DNA of 64,000 nucleotides from Rhizobium sp. SL86 (GTDB lineage Bacteria; Pseudomonadota; Alphaproteobacteria; Rhizobiales; Rhizobiaceae): NCBI RefSeq assembly GCF_026672545.1, contig NZ_JAPPRJ010000008.1, positions 1 to 64,000 of the forward strand, read 5' to 3'. Shown piece by piece: positions 40,595 to 49,821 of this stretch (position 1 is its first letter; each line of letters starts with the position of its first letter). The notes under the pieces were generated by a model. It saw only the letters and a program-made list of their open reading frames with translations, ran no database searches and was not told where the DNA came from. The position numbers and the translations under genes were made by a program.

Positions 40595-41415
40595 CAGCGG
40601 CGCGCCTGGTTGCGGCGGTTGAGCGCCACGATGAGGCCGAGCGTGCCGGCAATCACGAGGAAGGAGAAGATGGTGGTGACAGTGCCGAGCGCATAGAGCA
40701 CCGGCGTCGTGACATTCGTCGTCATGCCGTAGATTTCCAGCGGCAGCGTGTTGTAGGTGCCGGATGTCATCAGCGTCCGGGCGAATTCGTCATAAGAGAG
40801 CGTGAAGCCGAAGAGGCCGACGCCGACGAGCGAGGGCGCGATCATCGGCAGCACGACATGGCGGAAGGTCTGCCAGGAGGTGGCGCCGAGATCGCGTGCG
40901 GCCTCCTCGTAGGAAGGCGAGAAGCGGTTGAAGACGGCCAGCATGATCAGGACACCAAAGGGCAGCGTCCAGGTGAGATGCGCGCCGAAGGCGGACGAAT
41001 ACCAGGCCGGCTGCAGGCCAAGCTGCGAGAATAGAACGCCGATGCCGAGCGAAATGATGATCGACGGCACAACGAGGCTTGCGACGGACAGATAGAAGAG
41101 CGGGGTCGCGCCGATGAACTTGCGGCGGAAGGCAAGCCCCGCCAGCAGTGAGACCACCACTGTCACGATCATCACCATCAGCCCGAGCGCCAGCGAGCGA
41201 CGGAAGGAGCCGCCGAAATCACCCACCGCTTGGGTTTCGAAGAGGTTGGCGAACCAGTGCAGCGAGACCCCGTTCAGCGGGAAGGTGAGCCCACCGTTTT
41301 CGCCCTGGAAGGAGAGGATGACGATCGCCGAGAGCGGGCCGTAGAGAAACAGCACGAAAAGGGCAAAAAAGATCGCGAGGATGTAGAATTCGCGGGAGCG
41401 CTTGTCGGCATACAT
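40594..41415 (-). CDS. ABC transporter permease (PotC-like)
   Basis: This 273-aa inner membrane protein has about six membrane helices and the permease EAA loop (YEEAARDLGATSWQTFRHVV). It resembles spermidine/putrescine and other polar-compound importers. It is coupled to the first permease gene (2-bp gap) and the racemase. Confidence 0.92.
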   Translation of the reverse strand: MYADKRSREFYILAIFFALFVLFLYGPLSAIVILSFQGENGGLTFPLNGVSLHWFANLFETQAVGDFGGSFRRSLALGLMVMIVTVVVSLLAGLAFRRKFIGATPLFYLSVASLVVPSIIISLGIGVLFSQLGLQPAWYSSAFGAHLTWTLPFGVLIMLAVFNRFSPSYEEAARDLGATSWQTFRHVVLPMIAPSLVGVGLFGFTLSYDEFARTLMTSGTYNTLPLEIYGMTTNVTTPVLYALGTVTTIFSFLVIAGTLGLIVALNRRNQARR

Positions 41416-41416
41416 C

Positions 41417-42322
41417 TTAGAGCTCCTTGCGGATATCGACGATGCGCAGAATGCCCGCGACCATCATCAGAACGAGGACAAGCAGCACGACCGCATTGGC
41501 GGCGGCGGCCGGATATTGCAGAAGCGACATCTGGTTCTTCATCATCAGCGCGACCGAGGCGCTCTGGCCGCCGGACATCACCTGCACGGTGGAGAAATCC
41601 GCCATCACCAGTGTCACGACGAAAATGGTGCCGATCGCCATGCCGGGTTTGGCGAGCGGGATGATGACGTTGGTGAGCACCTGCCAGCTTGTGGCGCCGG
41701 CATCACGCGCCGCTTCCACCAGCGATTTGTCGATGCGCATCAACGTGTTGAAGATCGGCGTCACCATGAACAGCGTGTAGAGGTGCACCATAGCGAGCAC
41801 GACGGCGAAATCCGAATAGAGCAGCCATTCCACCGGTTCGGAGACGATGCCGGCATTCACCAGGCCGGAATTGATCAGGCCGTTTCGCCCGAGCACCGGA
41901 ATCCAGGAGATCATGCGGATGATGTTGGAGGTGAGGAAGGGCACGGTGCAGATGAGGAAAAGCACCATCTGCATGGCGGTGGTGCGGATGTGGAAGGCGA
42001 GGAAATAGGCGACCCAGAAGCCGAGGAACAACGTGATTGCCCAGACCATGGCGGCGTATTTCAGCGTGTTGAAATAGGTCTGCCAGGTAACCCAGGAGCC
42101 CAGCGTCTCCTCGTAGTTCATCAGCAGGAAATCGGGATACATCTGGGCAAAATCGTAATCCCAGAAGCTGACCACGATGATCATCAAAAGCGGCAGAGCG
42201 AGGAAACAGCCGAGGATCAGCGTCAGCGGCGTCGCCTGCAGATAGGAGGCGAACTTCGGCGAAACGCGAAAGCCCCGCTTCGGCCTCGGCGTGCCTGCGC
42301 CTATGAATCGGACTGTCGTCAT
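41417..42322 (-). CDS. ABC transporter permease (PotB-like)
   Basis: This 301-aa membrane protein has the EAA motif (VEAARDAGATSWQVLTNVII) and N-terminal hydrophobic helices (LTLILGCFLALPLLMIIVVS). The start at 42322 (MTTVRFIGAGTPRPK) is chosen over a longer version that runs into the upstream repeat region. It pairs with the PotC-like permease to form the channel. Confidence 0.92.
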   Translation of the reverse strand: MTTVRFIGAGTPRPKRGFRVSPKFASYLQATPLTLILGCFLALPLLMIIVVSFWDYDFAQMYPDFLLMNYEETLGSWVTWQTYFNTLKYAAMVWAITLFLGFWVAYFLAFHIRTTAMQMVLFLICTVPFLTSNIIRMISWIPVLGRNGLINSGLVNAGIVSEPVEWLLYSDFAVVLAMVHLYTLFMVTPIFNTLMRIDKSLVEAARDAGATSWQVLTNVIIPLAKPGMAIGTIFVVTLVMADFSTVQVMSGGQSASVALMMKNQMSLLQYPAAAANAVVLLVLVLMMVAGILRIVDIRKEL

Positions 42323-42345
42323 TGATCGTTGTCTCCTTTGGGAAT

Positions 42346-42389
42346 TCCCCCTCTGGCCTGCCGGCCATCTCCCCCACAAGGGGGGAGAC
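42346..42389. repeat. Rhizobial palindromic repeat, copy 1
   Basis: CCCCCTCTGGCCTGCCGGCC and the following CACAAGGGGGGAGA are a familiar kind of intergenic repeat in rhizobial genomes. It lies opposite in direction to the copy at 42515-42559. Confidence 0.7.
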
Positions 42390-42514
42390 ACCATGCGGCC
42401 CGGCATTGCCCTCCATCGGAGGTTTGTCTCCGCAGTTGTCTCTGCGGAGGTCATGACCAATTGGTGCTCCTCCTTGCTCCTGCCCTGCCTTTAAGGTGAG
42501 GCGGTGCTCCGGGT

Positions 42515-42559
42515 TTCCCTCCCCCTTGTGGGGAGGGTGGCCGGCAGGCCGGGAGGGGA
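42515..42559. repeat. Rhizobial palindromic repeat, copy 2 (inverted)
   Basis: The sequence is the reverse complement type of copy 1 (CCCTCCCCCTTGTGGGGAGG then GGCCGGCAGGCC). The two copies frame the gap between permease and binding-protein genes and can pair into a large hairpin, which could act as a transcript separator. Confidence 0.7.
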
Positions 42560-42567
42560 CTTTCGCC

Positions 42568-43857
42568 TTAAGCCGCGATGAACTCGTTCCAGCGGCGGAC
42601 CATGTAGCGGTCCTCGTCCATGACGGAGTTCCAGCAGGCGACCTTGCCCATGCGGTCCTCGAAGGAACCGCCGTCGCGCACGGCGCCGGCCTTTTCCATC
42701 ACCTTGCCTTCCGGCGAGAGGATTTCGCCTTGAGCCGGCTTGCCCTCGATCCAGTAACCCCACTCGTCGGCGCTCATGAAGCCCTTGGCGGTTTCCATGC
42801 AGGCCGAGTAATAGCCCTGGCGGTTCAGGTAACCGCCGACCCAGCCGGACGTGTACCAGTTGATGTATTCGTAGGCCGCATCGAGCTGGGCGCCCTTCAG
42901 GTGCGCTGCGAGACCCAGACCGCCGCCCCAGGAGCGGTAACCTTCCTTCAGCGGCTGATATTTGCAGGCGATGCCCTTGGAACGGACGGCGGCAACCGCC
43001 GGCGACCACATGGACTGGATGACGACTTCGCCGGAAGCCATCAGGTTGACCGATTCATCAAAGCTCTTCCAGAAGGCGCGGAACTGACCGGCCTTCTTGG
43101 CCTTGATGAGGAAGTCGATCGTGGCATCGATTTCCGCCTTCGTCATGTTGCCCTTGTCGGCATATTTGATGTTGCCCATGGCTTCCATGATCATCGCGGC
43201 ATCCATGATGCCGATCGACGGGATGTTGAGGATCGAGGTCTTGCCCTTGAAGGCCGGGTCCATGATGTCGGCCCAGGTGGTGATCTCGCGGCCGACGAGG
43301 TCGGGGCGGATGCCGAGCGTATCGGCATTGTAGATCGTCGGCATCATGGTGAACCATTCGGTTTCGCTCTTGGCGAAGGTCTTGGTGCCGGGCTTTTCGA
43401 CATAACCGACGGTGTGCGGTGCGGTCCCTTGCGCAATCACGCTGTCCGGCTTCAGCTTGCCGTTCTTGAACAGCGGAACGACCTTGTCGTAATATTTCAG
43501 CTTCTTGACGTCCATCGGCTGAATGACGCCGGTCGGATAGACCTTCTTCAGGATCCAGTATTCGATGTCGGCGATGTCGTAGGAATTCGGCTGCGTCACG
43601 GCGCGCTGGGCGGCGGCGTCCGAATCCGTCGCGGTCATTTCGAGCGTGATGCCGAGGTCCTTCTTGCACTGCTCGGCGATCGCATTGATGTTCGACACGC
43701 CGGTGCCGAACTGGCGCAGCGTGATCTTCGACTGGGCCCAGATGGTGGGGAAGCCGGTAATGGCGCCGGAACCAGCGGCGAGGCCGGCGGCGGCAGAGGC
43801 GGTCTTCAGCAGGTTGCGGCGGCTGATGCCGGCCGGCTTCTTCGGTGTATCGGTCAT
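42568..43857 (-). CDS. ABC transporter substrate-binding protein (PotD-like), Tat signal
   Basis: This 429-aa periplasmic protein has a twin-arginine signal at residues 12-20 (SRRNLLKTA) and a cleavage site near residue 42 (TIWAQS). Body features YNADTLGIRPDLVGREITTW and IPSIGIMDAAMIMEAMGN fit the extracellular solute-binding family 1. It captures a substrate, possibly an amine or hydantoin-like compound, and feeds the PotB/PotC pair. A Tat route suggests folding before export, possibly with a cofactor. Confidence 0.92.
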   Translation of the reverse strand: MTDTPKKPAGISRRNLLKTASAAAGLAAGSGAITGFPTIWAQSKITLRQFGTGVSNINAIAEQCKKDLGITLEMTATDSDAAAQRAVTQPNSYDIADIEYWILKKVYPTGVIQPMDVKKLKYYDKVVPLFKNGKLKPDSVIAQGTAPHTVGYVEKPGTKTFAKSETEWFTMMPTIYNADTLGIRPDLVGREITTWADIMDPAFKGKTSILNIPSIGIMDAAMIMEAMGNIKYADKGNMTKAEIDATIDFLIKAKKAGQFRAFWKSFDESVNLMASGEVVIQSMWSPAVAAVRSKGIACKYQPLKEGYRSWGGGLGLAAHLKGAQLDAAYEYINWYTSGWVGGYLNRQGYYSACMETAKGFMSADEWGYWIEGKPAQGEILSPEGKVMEKAGAVRDGGSFEDRMGKVACWNSVMDEDRYMVRRWNEFIAA

Positions 43858-43903
43858 GCCATGTTCCTCTCTTTGTGGTTTGTCAGCAGGGTCTTGTTCT
43901 TGG

Positions 43904-44989
43904 TTAGTGGGGTCGGCCGAGAACGATCACGTCCTCGGGCGCCCAGGACAGCTGGATGGCTTCGCCCACCTTGACGGGTGTCGCGAAGAACATCGTGTCG
44001 CTGAGGATGGCCGTGAACTCCTCGATGCCGGCGCCGGTGGCGACCAGTTTGACGGAGGAGCCGCGGTATTCGATGTTGGAGATCGTGCCGGTGAAACCGA
44101 GCCCGGTTTGCGCCACCTCACCGATCTTCACCCGGTCGGTGCGGATGGCGATGTCGGCCGGATCACCTTCCGGCGTGCCGCTCGACGGCGCCCAGAAACT
44201 GCCGCCAGCGGGAACCGACAGCACTGTTTCCGTCATGTTCGAGGTGGTGACACGACCGGAGATGACGTTGTGATCGCCCATGAAGCGGGCCACGAAGGCG
44301 GTGGCCGGCCGCTCGAAGACGGTGCGCGGCGGTGCGGCCTGTTCAATGCGCCCGTCATTCATGACGACGATGATATCGGCAAGCGCCATCGCCTCTTCCT
44401 GGCTGTGCGTCACATGCACGAAGGTGATGCCGAGCGAGGTCTGCAGCTTCTTCAGTTCCGCGCGCATGCGGATCTTCAGGAAGGGATCGAGCGCCGAGAG
44501 CGGCTCGTCGAGCAGCAGCGCTTCCGGATCGGTGATGAGGGCGCGGGCAAGCGCCACGCGCTGCTGCTGGCCGCCGGAAAGCTGCGCCGGGCGCCGGTTC
44601 GCATAGGGCTCCAGCTGCATCAGCTTCAACATCTCGAGCGCCTTGGCACGGCGGGTTTCCTTGTCGATCCCCTTCATCTTCAGGCTGAAGGCGACGTTGT
44701 CGATGAGGTCGAGATGCGGGAAAAGCGCATAGGACTGGAACATCATCGCCGTGCCGCGGGCGGCGGGTGCCAGATCGGTGACATTCTTGTTGCCCAGCAG
44801 CACATCGCCGCTGGTGATGCTTTCATGGCCGGCGATCATCCTGAGCGTCGTCGTCTTGCCGCAGCCCGAGGGGCCGAGAAGGCAGCAATAACTGCCGGCC
44901 GGGATCTTCAGGCTGATCGCGTGCACGGCCGTCGTTGATCCATAGACCTTGGTGACGGAGGCGATTTCGATCTCTGCGGCTTTCGTCAT
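43904..44989 (-). CDS. ABC transporter ATP-binding protein (PotA-like)
   Basis: This 361-aa protein has Walker A GPSGCGKTT (near residue 45), the LSGGQQQR signature, Walker B ALLLDEP and a TOBE domain (residues 280-355: IRTDRVKIGEVAQTGLGFTG). It powers the transporter with the permeases downstream. The start at 44989 (MTKAAEIEIASVTKVYGST) is chosen because the longer version runs into the promoter region. It is the first gene of the ABC operon, followed by the binding protein. Confidence 0.93.
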   Translation of the reverse strand: MTKAAEIEIASVTKVYGSTTAVHAISLKIPAGSYCCLLGPSGCGKTTTLRMIAGHESITSGDVLLGNKNVTDLAPAARGTAMMFQSYALFPHLDLIDNVAFSLKMKGIDKETRRAKALEMLKLMQLEPYANRRPAQLSGGQQQRVALARALITDPEALLLDEPLSALDPFLKIRMRAELKKLQTSLGITFVHVTHSQEEAMALADIIVVMNDGRIEQAAPPRTVFERPATAFVARFMGDHNVISGRVTTSNMTETVLSVPAGGSFWAPSSGTPEGDPADIAIRTDRVKIGEVAQTGLGFTGTISNIEYRGSSVKLVATGAGIEEFTAILSDTMFFATPVKVGEAIQLSWAPEDVIVLGRPH

Positions 44990-45137
44990 GCATGTCTCCC
45001 CTGAGGCAGACAATTCCATGCATCTGGCGTGCCAGTTCCGGTTCCTTCTGAAAACCCGGAGGATCATGCTGCATCGAAGGGCAGTGCTTCATCCGTATGC
45101 ACAGAAGCAATGCAGCATCTGCACAAGAATTCATCGG

Positions 45138-45149
45138 ATCGTGTACGAT
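45138..45149. promoter_or_regulatory. Candidate operator ATCGT-GT-ACGAT
   Basis: A perfect inverted repeat lies between the divergent ABC operon and GntR gene. A second half site ATCGT follows at 45161-45165. This is the type of short palindrome bound by FCD-type GntR regulators. Confidence 0.55.
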
Positions 45150-45248
45150 AGATGGCGTCAATCGTATTCAATTTATAAAGGCGAGACGAACGAGCCTTTG
45201 CAAACCGCACCTGTCGGGTTTACAACAATGACAGAAGCAGGATTTGCC

Positions 45249-45959
45249 ATGAACATCAGCGAAAAGATCTCCCCCTTCGATGTCGTGCCCGATGACCGTG
45301 CGCTGGCCATCCGGGAGGCTTTGCGCAATGCCATCGTTGACCGGCGCCTGGCACCGGGCACGAAGCTTGTGGAAAGCGAAGTGGGCGATCTGTTCGAGGC
45401 AAGTCGCACCGTCGTTCGCGCCGCGCTGCAGATGTTGACCTTTGAAGGCCTGGTCAAGACGGAACGAAACCGGGGCGCTTTTGTATCCAATCCGACGCCG
45501 GAAGAGGCACGGCAGGTGTTCGCCTCACGGCGGCTGCTGGAACCCGGCATTGCGGCGGCAGCGGTCGAGCGGATCACGGATGCCGATATCGAGGCCTTCC
45601 GCCACCATCTCCAGGAGGAGGTCCGCTTCATGAACGAACGCGGGCCGTCCGCGCGCCGGGCAGAGATCAAGGCGTCCGGCGATTTTCACCTGATGCTGGC
45701 GAGTGTCGCCGGCAACCTCATCCTGCAGCGCTTCATGGATGAACTGGTGGCACGCTCCTCACTGGTGATTGCGCTCTATGGCAGCACCGGCGTTTCCCGC
45801 TGCGGCCATCACGAACATGCCGATATCCTGGAAGCGCTCGAGACCCGCAATGCCGAGCGCGCGGCGGCCCTGATGCTGCACCACATCGATCATATCGAGG
45901 CGGATCTCGACATCCGCGTGCGCGACGGGCTGGCGCTCAAGGATGCGCTGGATATCTGA
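45249..45959 (+). CDS. GntR-family (FCD) transcriptional regulator
   Basis: This 236-aa protein has an N-terminal winged helix (residues 15-75: AIREALRNAIVDRRLAPGTK, ESEVGDLFEASRTVVRAALQ) and a C-terminal FCD ligand domain with metal-type residues (FHLMLASVAGN, HHEHADILEALE). The start at 45249 has AGGA 7 bases upstream. It is divergent from the ABC operon and is likely its regulator, responding to the transported compound. Confidence 0.9.
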   Translation: MNISEKISPFDVVPDDRALAIREALRNAIVDRRLAPGTKLVESEVGDLFEASRTVVRAALQMLTFEGLVKTERNRGAFVSNPTPEEARQVFASRRLLEPGIAAAAVERITDADIEAFRHHLQEEVRFMNERGPSARRAEIKASGDFHLMLASVAGNLILQRFMDELVARSSLVIALYGSTGVSRCGHHEHADILEALETRNAERAAALMLHHIDHIEADLDIRVRDGLALKDALDI

Positions 45960-45967
45960 GACGCGCC

Positions 45968-46828
45968 TCAGCTTTCGCCCCTCAACAGCTTTTCCGACCG
46001 CTTGAACAGGCCCGCCAGCCGGTCGATGACCAGGCGCATTTCCGGTCGGTGGCGGTCGTCATCATTGGCAACGATGAAAAGGGGATGCGACAGCTCGGCG
46101 ATCACCGGTCCGGCGCGGCGCAGGGCGGCAAGACGGTCGCCGACGAAACAGGGCAGGACACCGCGGCCATTGCCGGCCAGAAGCAGGCGCAGCAGCAGGG
46201 GCGGTGCGTTCGTCCAGGTGGTGATATCGGCCTCGTGGTTCTGGAACACCCATTTGTCGGAGGGCGTGACCGCGCTTTCGGTGCCGATCGATGTCCAGGG
46301 CAAGGCATCCGGATCATCAATCCCGGCCGCGCAATAAACGGCATAACGCACCTCGACCGAACGGCGCACCGCGAGGTTGCCGGATTGCGGTCGGCGGCTG
46401 GTGATGCGCACATCGGTGCCGCGGAAACTGAAATCGGCTTCCTCACCGGTCGTCTTGCAGCAGAGCCGGAACGCGTCCTTTGGCTGGCGGATCTCCGGCG
46501 TGTGGTCGGCAATGAAGCCGGAAAGCCACGCATCGCTGCCGATCGAGACGATCGGCATGGTGAAGGCACGCTGGTGCCATTCGGAAATGCCTTCGGCGGC
46601 GGCGTGCATGGCGCGCACGCGCTCCATCAGCATTTCCCCATCCGGTGCGAGCCGATAACCCTGCTGGCTGCGGATGAAGAGGGCGCGCCCCATGCTGCGC
46701 TCGAGCGCCAGCATCCGCCGACCGATCGTCGGTGCGCTGAAGCCCGTGCGTTCGGCCGCACCCGCCAGCCCACCTTCGAGGGCGACGTGGAAAAACAGTT
46801 TCAGATCATCCCAGTCGGTGCGCTGCAT
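45968..46828 (-). CDS. LysR-family transcriptional regulator
   Basis: This 286-aa protein has a LysR N-terminal HTH (DDLKLFFHVALEGGLAGAAE, TGFSAPTIGRRMLALERSMG) and a shorter substrate-binding region. It lies next to the GntR gene, tail to tail with 8 bp between. Its target is unclear; the divergent small gene (46963) is one candidate. Confidence 0.9.
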   Translation of the reverse strand: MQRTDWDDLKLFFHVALEGGLAGAAERTGFSAPTIGRRMLALERSMGRALFIRSQQGYRLAPDGEMLMERVRAMHAAAEGISEWHQRAFTMPIVSIGSDAWLSGFIADHTPEIRQPKDAFRLCCKTTGEEADFSFRGTDVRITSRRPQSGNLAVRRSVEVRYAVYCAAGIDDPDALPWTSIGTESAVTPSDKWVFQNHEADITTWTNAPPLLLRLLLAGNGRGVLPCFVGDRLAALRRAGPVIAELSHPLFIVANDDDRHRPEMRLVIDRLAGLFKRSEKLLRGES

Positions 46829-46962
46829 GTGTCGAGGTTAGCAATGCAGGAATGTGCGGTCCATCGTTCATGGATGAAAGATGCCTTTCGATCGCGGCTC
46901 TACCAGAACCGGCCGCAAGGGCGCAGATGCGGCAGAGGACACGCATTGCCCGGAGGAAGACC

Positions 46963-47142
46963 ATGCTGCTCGGCGGGATCGTTTTATGGCTGGAGCTGCG
47001 CCGCAGTGCGGAACGGTGCGAGGCTATCCGGCGCGACGGGCCGTTGATGGATCCGCTGGAACGGGCGGAATGGCGGGGCCTCGGTTTTGTCCTGCCGCTT
47101 CTCGCCTGGTTTTCAGGCGGCGGGAAACGGCGGCGGACATAA
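46963..47142 (+). CDS. 59-aa small protein, unknown
   Basis: MLLGGIVLWLELRRSAERCE begins this protein, with a hydrophobic first helix and basic end (GGGKRRRT). The start is chosen for its strong GGAGG 6 bases upstream. It is divergent from the LysR gene and shares the terminator at 47141-47167 with the chemotaxis gene. Its function is unknown. Confidence 0.5.
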   Translation: MLLGGIVLWLELRRSAERCEAIRRDGPLMDPLERAEWRGLGFVLPLLAWFSGGGKRRRT

Positions 47143-47167
47143 AAAAGGCCCCGAAACCGGAGCCTTC
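47141..47167 (-). terminator. Intrinsic terminator after the chemotaxis gene
   Basis: On the minus strand GGCTCCGG, TTT, CGGGGCC is followed by TTTTTT. It ends the chemotaxis transcript; on the plus strand the arm is followed by TTCTTG, so it also may help end the small gene. Confidence 0.75.
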
Positions 47168-47195
47168 TTGTATTGCTGTCGCGTAATGGCCGTCG

Positions 47196-49016
47196 TCAGG
47201 CGGCGCGGCTGTAACCTTGCGCCTGGCCACCGGCTTGCGGCAGGCGGAACTGGCCGAGAAGCTGCAGCAGGGTTGCGGCTTCGGTCGACAACTGGTGGGA
47301 GGTGGCGGTTGCCTCTTCCACCATGGCGGCGTTCTGCTGCGTGCCCTGGTCGATGGAGTTGACGGCGGTATTGACCTCCTGCAGGCCGAGCGACTGTTCG
47401 CGGTAGGCTTCGGCGATCGCCTGGACGTTCGAGGTGATCTGCTGCACCTGATCGACGATGCCTTCCAGCGCCTTGCCGGTATCGCCGACCAAAGAGACGC
47501 CGTGGGCGACCTGCGCGCTCGAGGTGTTGATCAGGTCCTTGATCTCCTTGGCGGCCTTGGCGGAGCGCTGGGCGAGTTCCCGGACCTCCTGGGCGACGAC
47601 GGCAAAACCCTTGCCGGCATCACCGGCGCGGGCGGCTTCGACACCGGCGTTGAGGGCGAGCAGGTTCGTCTGGAAAGCGATCTCGTCAATGACGCCGATG
47701 ATCGAGGAAATCTCGCCGGACGAGGTTTCGATTGCGTGCATGGCGTCGACGGCGGAGCGCACGACACCGCCGGAGCGGCGGGCATCCTCGCCCGTCGAGG
47801 CCACCAGTCGGCGGGTTTCCTCGGCGCGCTTGGCGCCGTCGCGGACCGTTGTGGTGATTTCTTCCAGCGCTGCCGCGGTTTCCTCGATCGAGGCGGCCTG
47901 CTGTTCGGTACGGCGGGCGAGATCATCGCTCGACGAGCGGATTTCGTTGGCACCGGCGCTGATTGCGTGGGCATTGCTGCCGACAAGGTGCATCGCCTGG
48001 GCGAGCTTGTCGAGCGAGTGGTTGAAGTCGTTGCGCAGGCCGTCGAGCGCCGGCGTGAACGGCCGGTTGATGCGGTGCGACAGGTCGCCGTCGGCAAGGG
48101 CCTTGAGGCCGTTTGCCAGCGCCTGCACCACTTCCGCCAGCGCGCCGGCCTCTTCTGCCTTCAGGGCCTCGTTGGCGGCACGTTCCTGCTCCGTCATACG
48201 GCGTGCAGCTTCGGTCTTGCTCTCCAGCTCGCCACGCTCCAGCGCATTGGCGCGAAACACCTCGACGGTCTTGGCCATGGCGCCGATCTCGTCGCGGCGG
48301 TCCGTGCCTTCGATAGCCGATGTGGCATCGCCGGTGGCCAGAGCCGCCATGCGGGCGCGCAGTCTTTCCATCGGCGCGGTAATGCCGGCGCGGGCGACGT
48401 AGACGGCAATAGCGATCGTGGCGAGGATGCCGGCGAGCAGGGTGATCATGCTGCTGGTGATCACGGTGCTGGTTTCGGCGGAAATCAGCTTGCCGCCCCC
48501 TTCAACGAGGCCCGTCAGGGTCGTATTGTTGGCGCCTGACTTGCTGGAGAAAAGCGGTGACAGCTGGTCGAGCGAACGGACCAGCGCGATCGCCTCGTCA
48601 TTTTTGCCGGCTTCCTTGGCGGCGACAACCTTGTCGTAGACCGCCTTGAACTGGTCCATCAGGCCGAGCAGTTCGTCAGAGGCGGGCTTCGTCTGCGGCA
48701 CCATTTTCGCAATGTCGACGAGCTTTGCCTTGGCGCCGTCCAGGTTGCGCAGGAATGCGGACTTGCCTTCATTATAAGACGGTGTGCCGAGATCGTTGAC
48801 GGCAACGCGGGTAATCGCGTTGATGGCCGTCCACATGCCGGCGGAGGACCGGGCGCCCAGCACGGCGGCGGTTGCCTCATTGGCAATGAAGTGGGCGTAG
48901 CGGTCGTTTACGGTGTCAAACTGGTTGCTGACATAAGAAACGCCGCCGACGGAGATGAGACCGAGAAAGATGATGACCGAGAGAATCTTGGTCCGTATTG
49001 AGAGATTGCCTAACAT
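47196..49016 (-). CDS. Methyl-accepting chemotaxis protein
   Basis: This 606-aa receptor has a membrane helix at residues 10-30 (ILSVIIFLGLISVGGVSYVS), a periplasmic sensor part (to about 185), a second helix (190-215, MITLLAGILATIAIAVYVAR), a HAMP domain and the signaling domain with the highly conserved tip (IDEIAFQTNLLALNAGVEAA). It controls flagellar rotation via CheA/CheW. The start at 49016 (MLGNLSIRTKILSV) follows GAAGG; longer versions are not supported. Confidence 0.95.
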   Translation of the reverse strand: MLGNLSIRTKILSVIIFLGLISVGGVSYVSNQFDTVNDRYAHFIANEATAAVLGARSSAGMWTAINAITRVAVNDLGTPSYNEGKSAFLRNLDGAKAKLVDIAKMVPQTKPASDELLGLMDQFKAVYDKVVAAKEAGKNDEAIALVRSLDQLSPLFSSKSGANNTTLTGLVEGGGKLISAETSTVITSSMITLLAGILATIAIAVYVARAGITAPMERLRARMAALATGDATSAIEGTDRRDEIGAMAKTVEVFRANALERGELESKTEAARRMTEQERAANEALKAEEAGALAEVVQALANGLKALADGDLSHRINRPFTPALDGLRNDFNHSLDKLAQAMHLVGSNAHAISAGANEIRSSSDDLARRTEQQAASIEETAAALEEITTTVRDGAKRAEETRRLVASTGEDARRSGGVVRSAVDAMHAIETSSGEISSIIGVIDEIAFQTNLLALNAGVEAARAGDAGKGFAVVAQEVRELAQRSAKAAKEIKDLINTSSAQVAHGVSLVGDTGKALEGIVDQVQQITSNVQAIAEAYREQSLGLQEVNTAVNSIDQGTQQNAAMVEEATATSHQLSTEAATLLQLLGQFRLPQAGGQAQGYSRAA

Positions 49017-49340
49017 CAATGAACCTTCAAAAAAGAGGAAGGCGCGTTCCCGGCCCCTGCCAGCAGCACGCTCGAGGTGAAGGCAAGATCGAACGCCAAT
49101 GTATAAATCCCCCAACCTATGCCCCAGACGAGATAAAGTGCTCAAAAGGTTAATCCGGCGTGTAAAAATCGAGGCAAACGGTTGTAAATCGTGACGCAAA
49201 GGCATCGGTACTGATCACGATGACGCTTTTCCGCTACACCGACTGGGCTTACAGTGATGGAACCCGAATCTGCATTATGCGTTCAGTGCCGGGCGTAGAG
49301 AAATTTGTGTGCCGGACCAGACCGGCGCCAAGGAGGAAAC
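49017..49340. other. Divergent intergenic region
   Basis: This 324-bp gap lies between the chemotaxis receptor and the small secreted protein; no gene was seen. It must hold promoters for both; no clear sigma-70 pair stands out. Confidence 0.5.
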
Positions 49341-49694
49341 ATGTTGAAGGTGATCCATGCCGCCGGCCTGGCCCTTGTCGTGACCGTTGCAGGTCTTGCA
49401 ACGACGTCGCCCGTTCGGGCACAGGATATCGAGTTGCGCATCGGGCCGGATGGTGTGCGCCCGGTCATCCGCGATCCGCGCCAGCCGGAATATCGCGGCG
49501 ATGATCGCCGCCGCCCGCCACCGCCGCCGCGTGGCTGCAGCGAACGTGAAGCCCGCGCCGCAGCGCGCGAGGCCGGTCTGCGTGATCCCGAAGTGGTGCG
49601 CGTGACCCCCGGTCGCGTCGTGGTGGAAGGTTATACCCGCCGCGGGCCGGAGCGCATCACCTTCGCCAACGAGCGTGGCTGCCCGGAACTCTGA
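49341..49694 (+). CDS. Small secreted protein, unknown
   Basis: This 117-aa protein has a signal peptide (MLKVIHAAGLALVVTVAGLA, cleavage near VRAQ), a proline/arginine-rich linker (RRPPPPPRG) and a conserved C-terminal block (GLRDPEVVRVTPGRVVVEGY) with two cysteines that may form a disulfide. Rhizobial genomes often carry several such proteins. The start follows a strong AGGAGG. Confidence 0.7.
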   Translation: MLKVIHAAGLALVVTVAGLATTSPVRAQDIELRIGPDGVRPVIRDPRQPEYRGDDRRRPPPPPRGCSEREARAAAREAGLRDPEVVRVTPGRVVVEGYTRRGPERITFANERGCPEL

Positions 49695-49721
49695 GGCCTT
49701 GCGCCATCGAATCTGTTAAGA

Positions 49722-49745
49722 AGCCCGGTTCGCGCCGGGCTTTTT
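49722..49745 (+). terminator. Intrinsic terminator
   Basis: AGCCCGG, TTCGCG, CCGGGCT then TTTTT on the plus strand, directly after the secreted-protein gene. Confidence 0.85.
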
Positions 49746-49821
49746 GCTGCCTTGAGTTTGACGCGAGACGGTGCAAGAGCTTCAGCGTCATCATCTTCTT
49801 CTCAACGTCGAGATCCTGCCC

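Noticed and set aside
42496-43974. Plus-strand frame of 492 codons opposite the solute-binding protein
   Set aside because: Antisense shadow; the minus-strand protein has a clear Tat signal and family match.
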